A stretch of 52,958 nucleotides of DNA, taken from positions 1 to 52,958 of the forward strand of contig CAZPMK010000010.1 in NCBI GenBank assembly GCA_964587915.1. The letters are read 5' to 3'. The notes beneath the pieces are model-generated. The model saw only the letters and a program-made list of their open reading frames with translations, did no database searches and was not told the DNA's origin. Shown here piece by piece: positions 52,774 through 52,958 of this stretch (positions within the stretch are counted from its first letter, which is position 1; every line of letters starts with the position of its first letter). This DNA is from CAG-177 sp964587915 (GTDB lineage: Bacteria; Bacillota; Clostridia; Oscillospirales; Acutalibacteraceae). Made by a program: the position numbers and the translations under genes.

Positions 52774-52958
52774 TTATCGAGCAAAAATACCTGAGAAGAA
52801 GTCACCGATGCTTTGGAATACCGATTCAAACCATGCGATAATTGCACGGAATATTCTTACAAGCCAGAATACATCGTCGTCATTGTCGCCATCCTCGGAG
52901 ATCTTGTCGCCGTCCTCGGAGATCAAGTAAATCTCCGACACCTCGGCATCTTTTGGAG
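52774..52958 (-). CDS. C-terminal part of a protein cut by the window edge
   Basis: The frame runs in from 52958 on the minus strand and stops at TAA (52774-52776), coding 60 residues. It has an acidic stretch (ISEDGDKISEDGDNDDD), then an amphipathic, Trp/Phe-rich helix (FWLVRIFRAIIAWFESVF). A similar C-terminal helix ends the secreted hydrolase at 4020-5579, so this may be another exported protein, but the 5' end is missing and no family can be given. Confidence 0.6.
   Translation of the reverse strand, partial: PKDAEVSEIYLISEDGDKISEDGDNDDDVFWLVRIFRAIIAWFESVFQSIGDFFSGIFAR

Noticed and set aside
1..52958. CRISPR arrays, insertion sequences, integrases, prophage genes, rRNA
   Set aside because: No regularly spaced repeats, transposase/integrase motifs, phage structural genes or rRNA were seen in either strand.

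Overview
The window reads as chromosomal DNA of a Gram-positive anaerobe of the class Clostridia, probably a gut Oscillospirales/Ruminococcaceae-like organism. The clues are a T-box leader on thrS, an rny-ymdB pair, YlmH, PdaA-type deacetylase, Gram-positive signal peptides, xPxTG wall-anchor motifs, strong AGGAGG-type ribosome binding sites with frequent TTG/GTG starts, and sigma-A promoters of the TTGACA/TATAAT type. The taxon is an inference from gene content; no rRNA is present. I see no insertion sequence, prophage, integrase or CRISPR array. Almost all the sequence is accounted for: the only non-coding stretch over 300 bases is 46953-47438 (divergent promoters and the T-box), and 38138-38427 comes close.

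Layout. 1-3.3 kb: two tRNA-Leu genes, a class B penicillin-binding protein and YchF. 3.3-7.4 kb: a three-gene unit coding for a GH3-family amide synthetase, a secreted alpha/beta hydrolase with Cys in place of the usual Ser nucleophile, and a secreted papain-like protein. 7.5-15.6 kb: GH30 glycosidase, a six-hairpin glycosidase with a DUF554 membrane protein, an LRR/Ig surface protein and a metallophosphoesterase. 15.6-19.7 kb: a heterodimeric ABC exporter with a uridine-kinase-like protein. 19.7-26.2 kb: a wall-anchored protein, an ECF sigma factor with a membrane-anchored beta-propeller partner, PdaA-like deacetylase, AsnA and YlmH. 26.3-33.1 kb: FAD oxidoreductase, three-residue-triad secreted lipase, solitary MazF, extended SDR, PAP2 phosphatase and a second secreted hydrolase.

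33.1-38.7 kb is the main accessory island: a TerB-domain protein, a P-loop ATPase and a DEAD/DEAH helicase in one operon, matching the Shango anti-phage system. Just upstream is a separate small transcription unit with a consensus promoter, a 41-residue ORF, a hairpin-rich 3' region and a terminator. A TTGCACA motif occurs as a palindrome and half-sites in both promoter regions. This small unit is the most likely undescribed element of the window.

38.8-42.5 kb: sugar:cation symporter and glycosidase-like enzyme (one operon). 42.6-47.4 kb: rny-ymdB-ttcA-apgM, in which RNase Y appears to use an ATC start. 47.1-49.4 kb: T-box-controlled thrS. 49.5-53 kb: small wall-anchored protein, phosphoglucomutase, a DUF4474 protein and the 3' end of a gene cut by the window edge.
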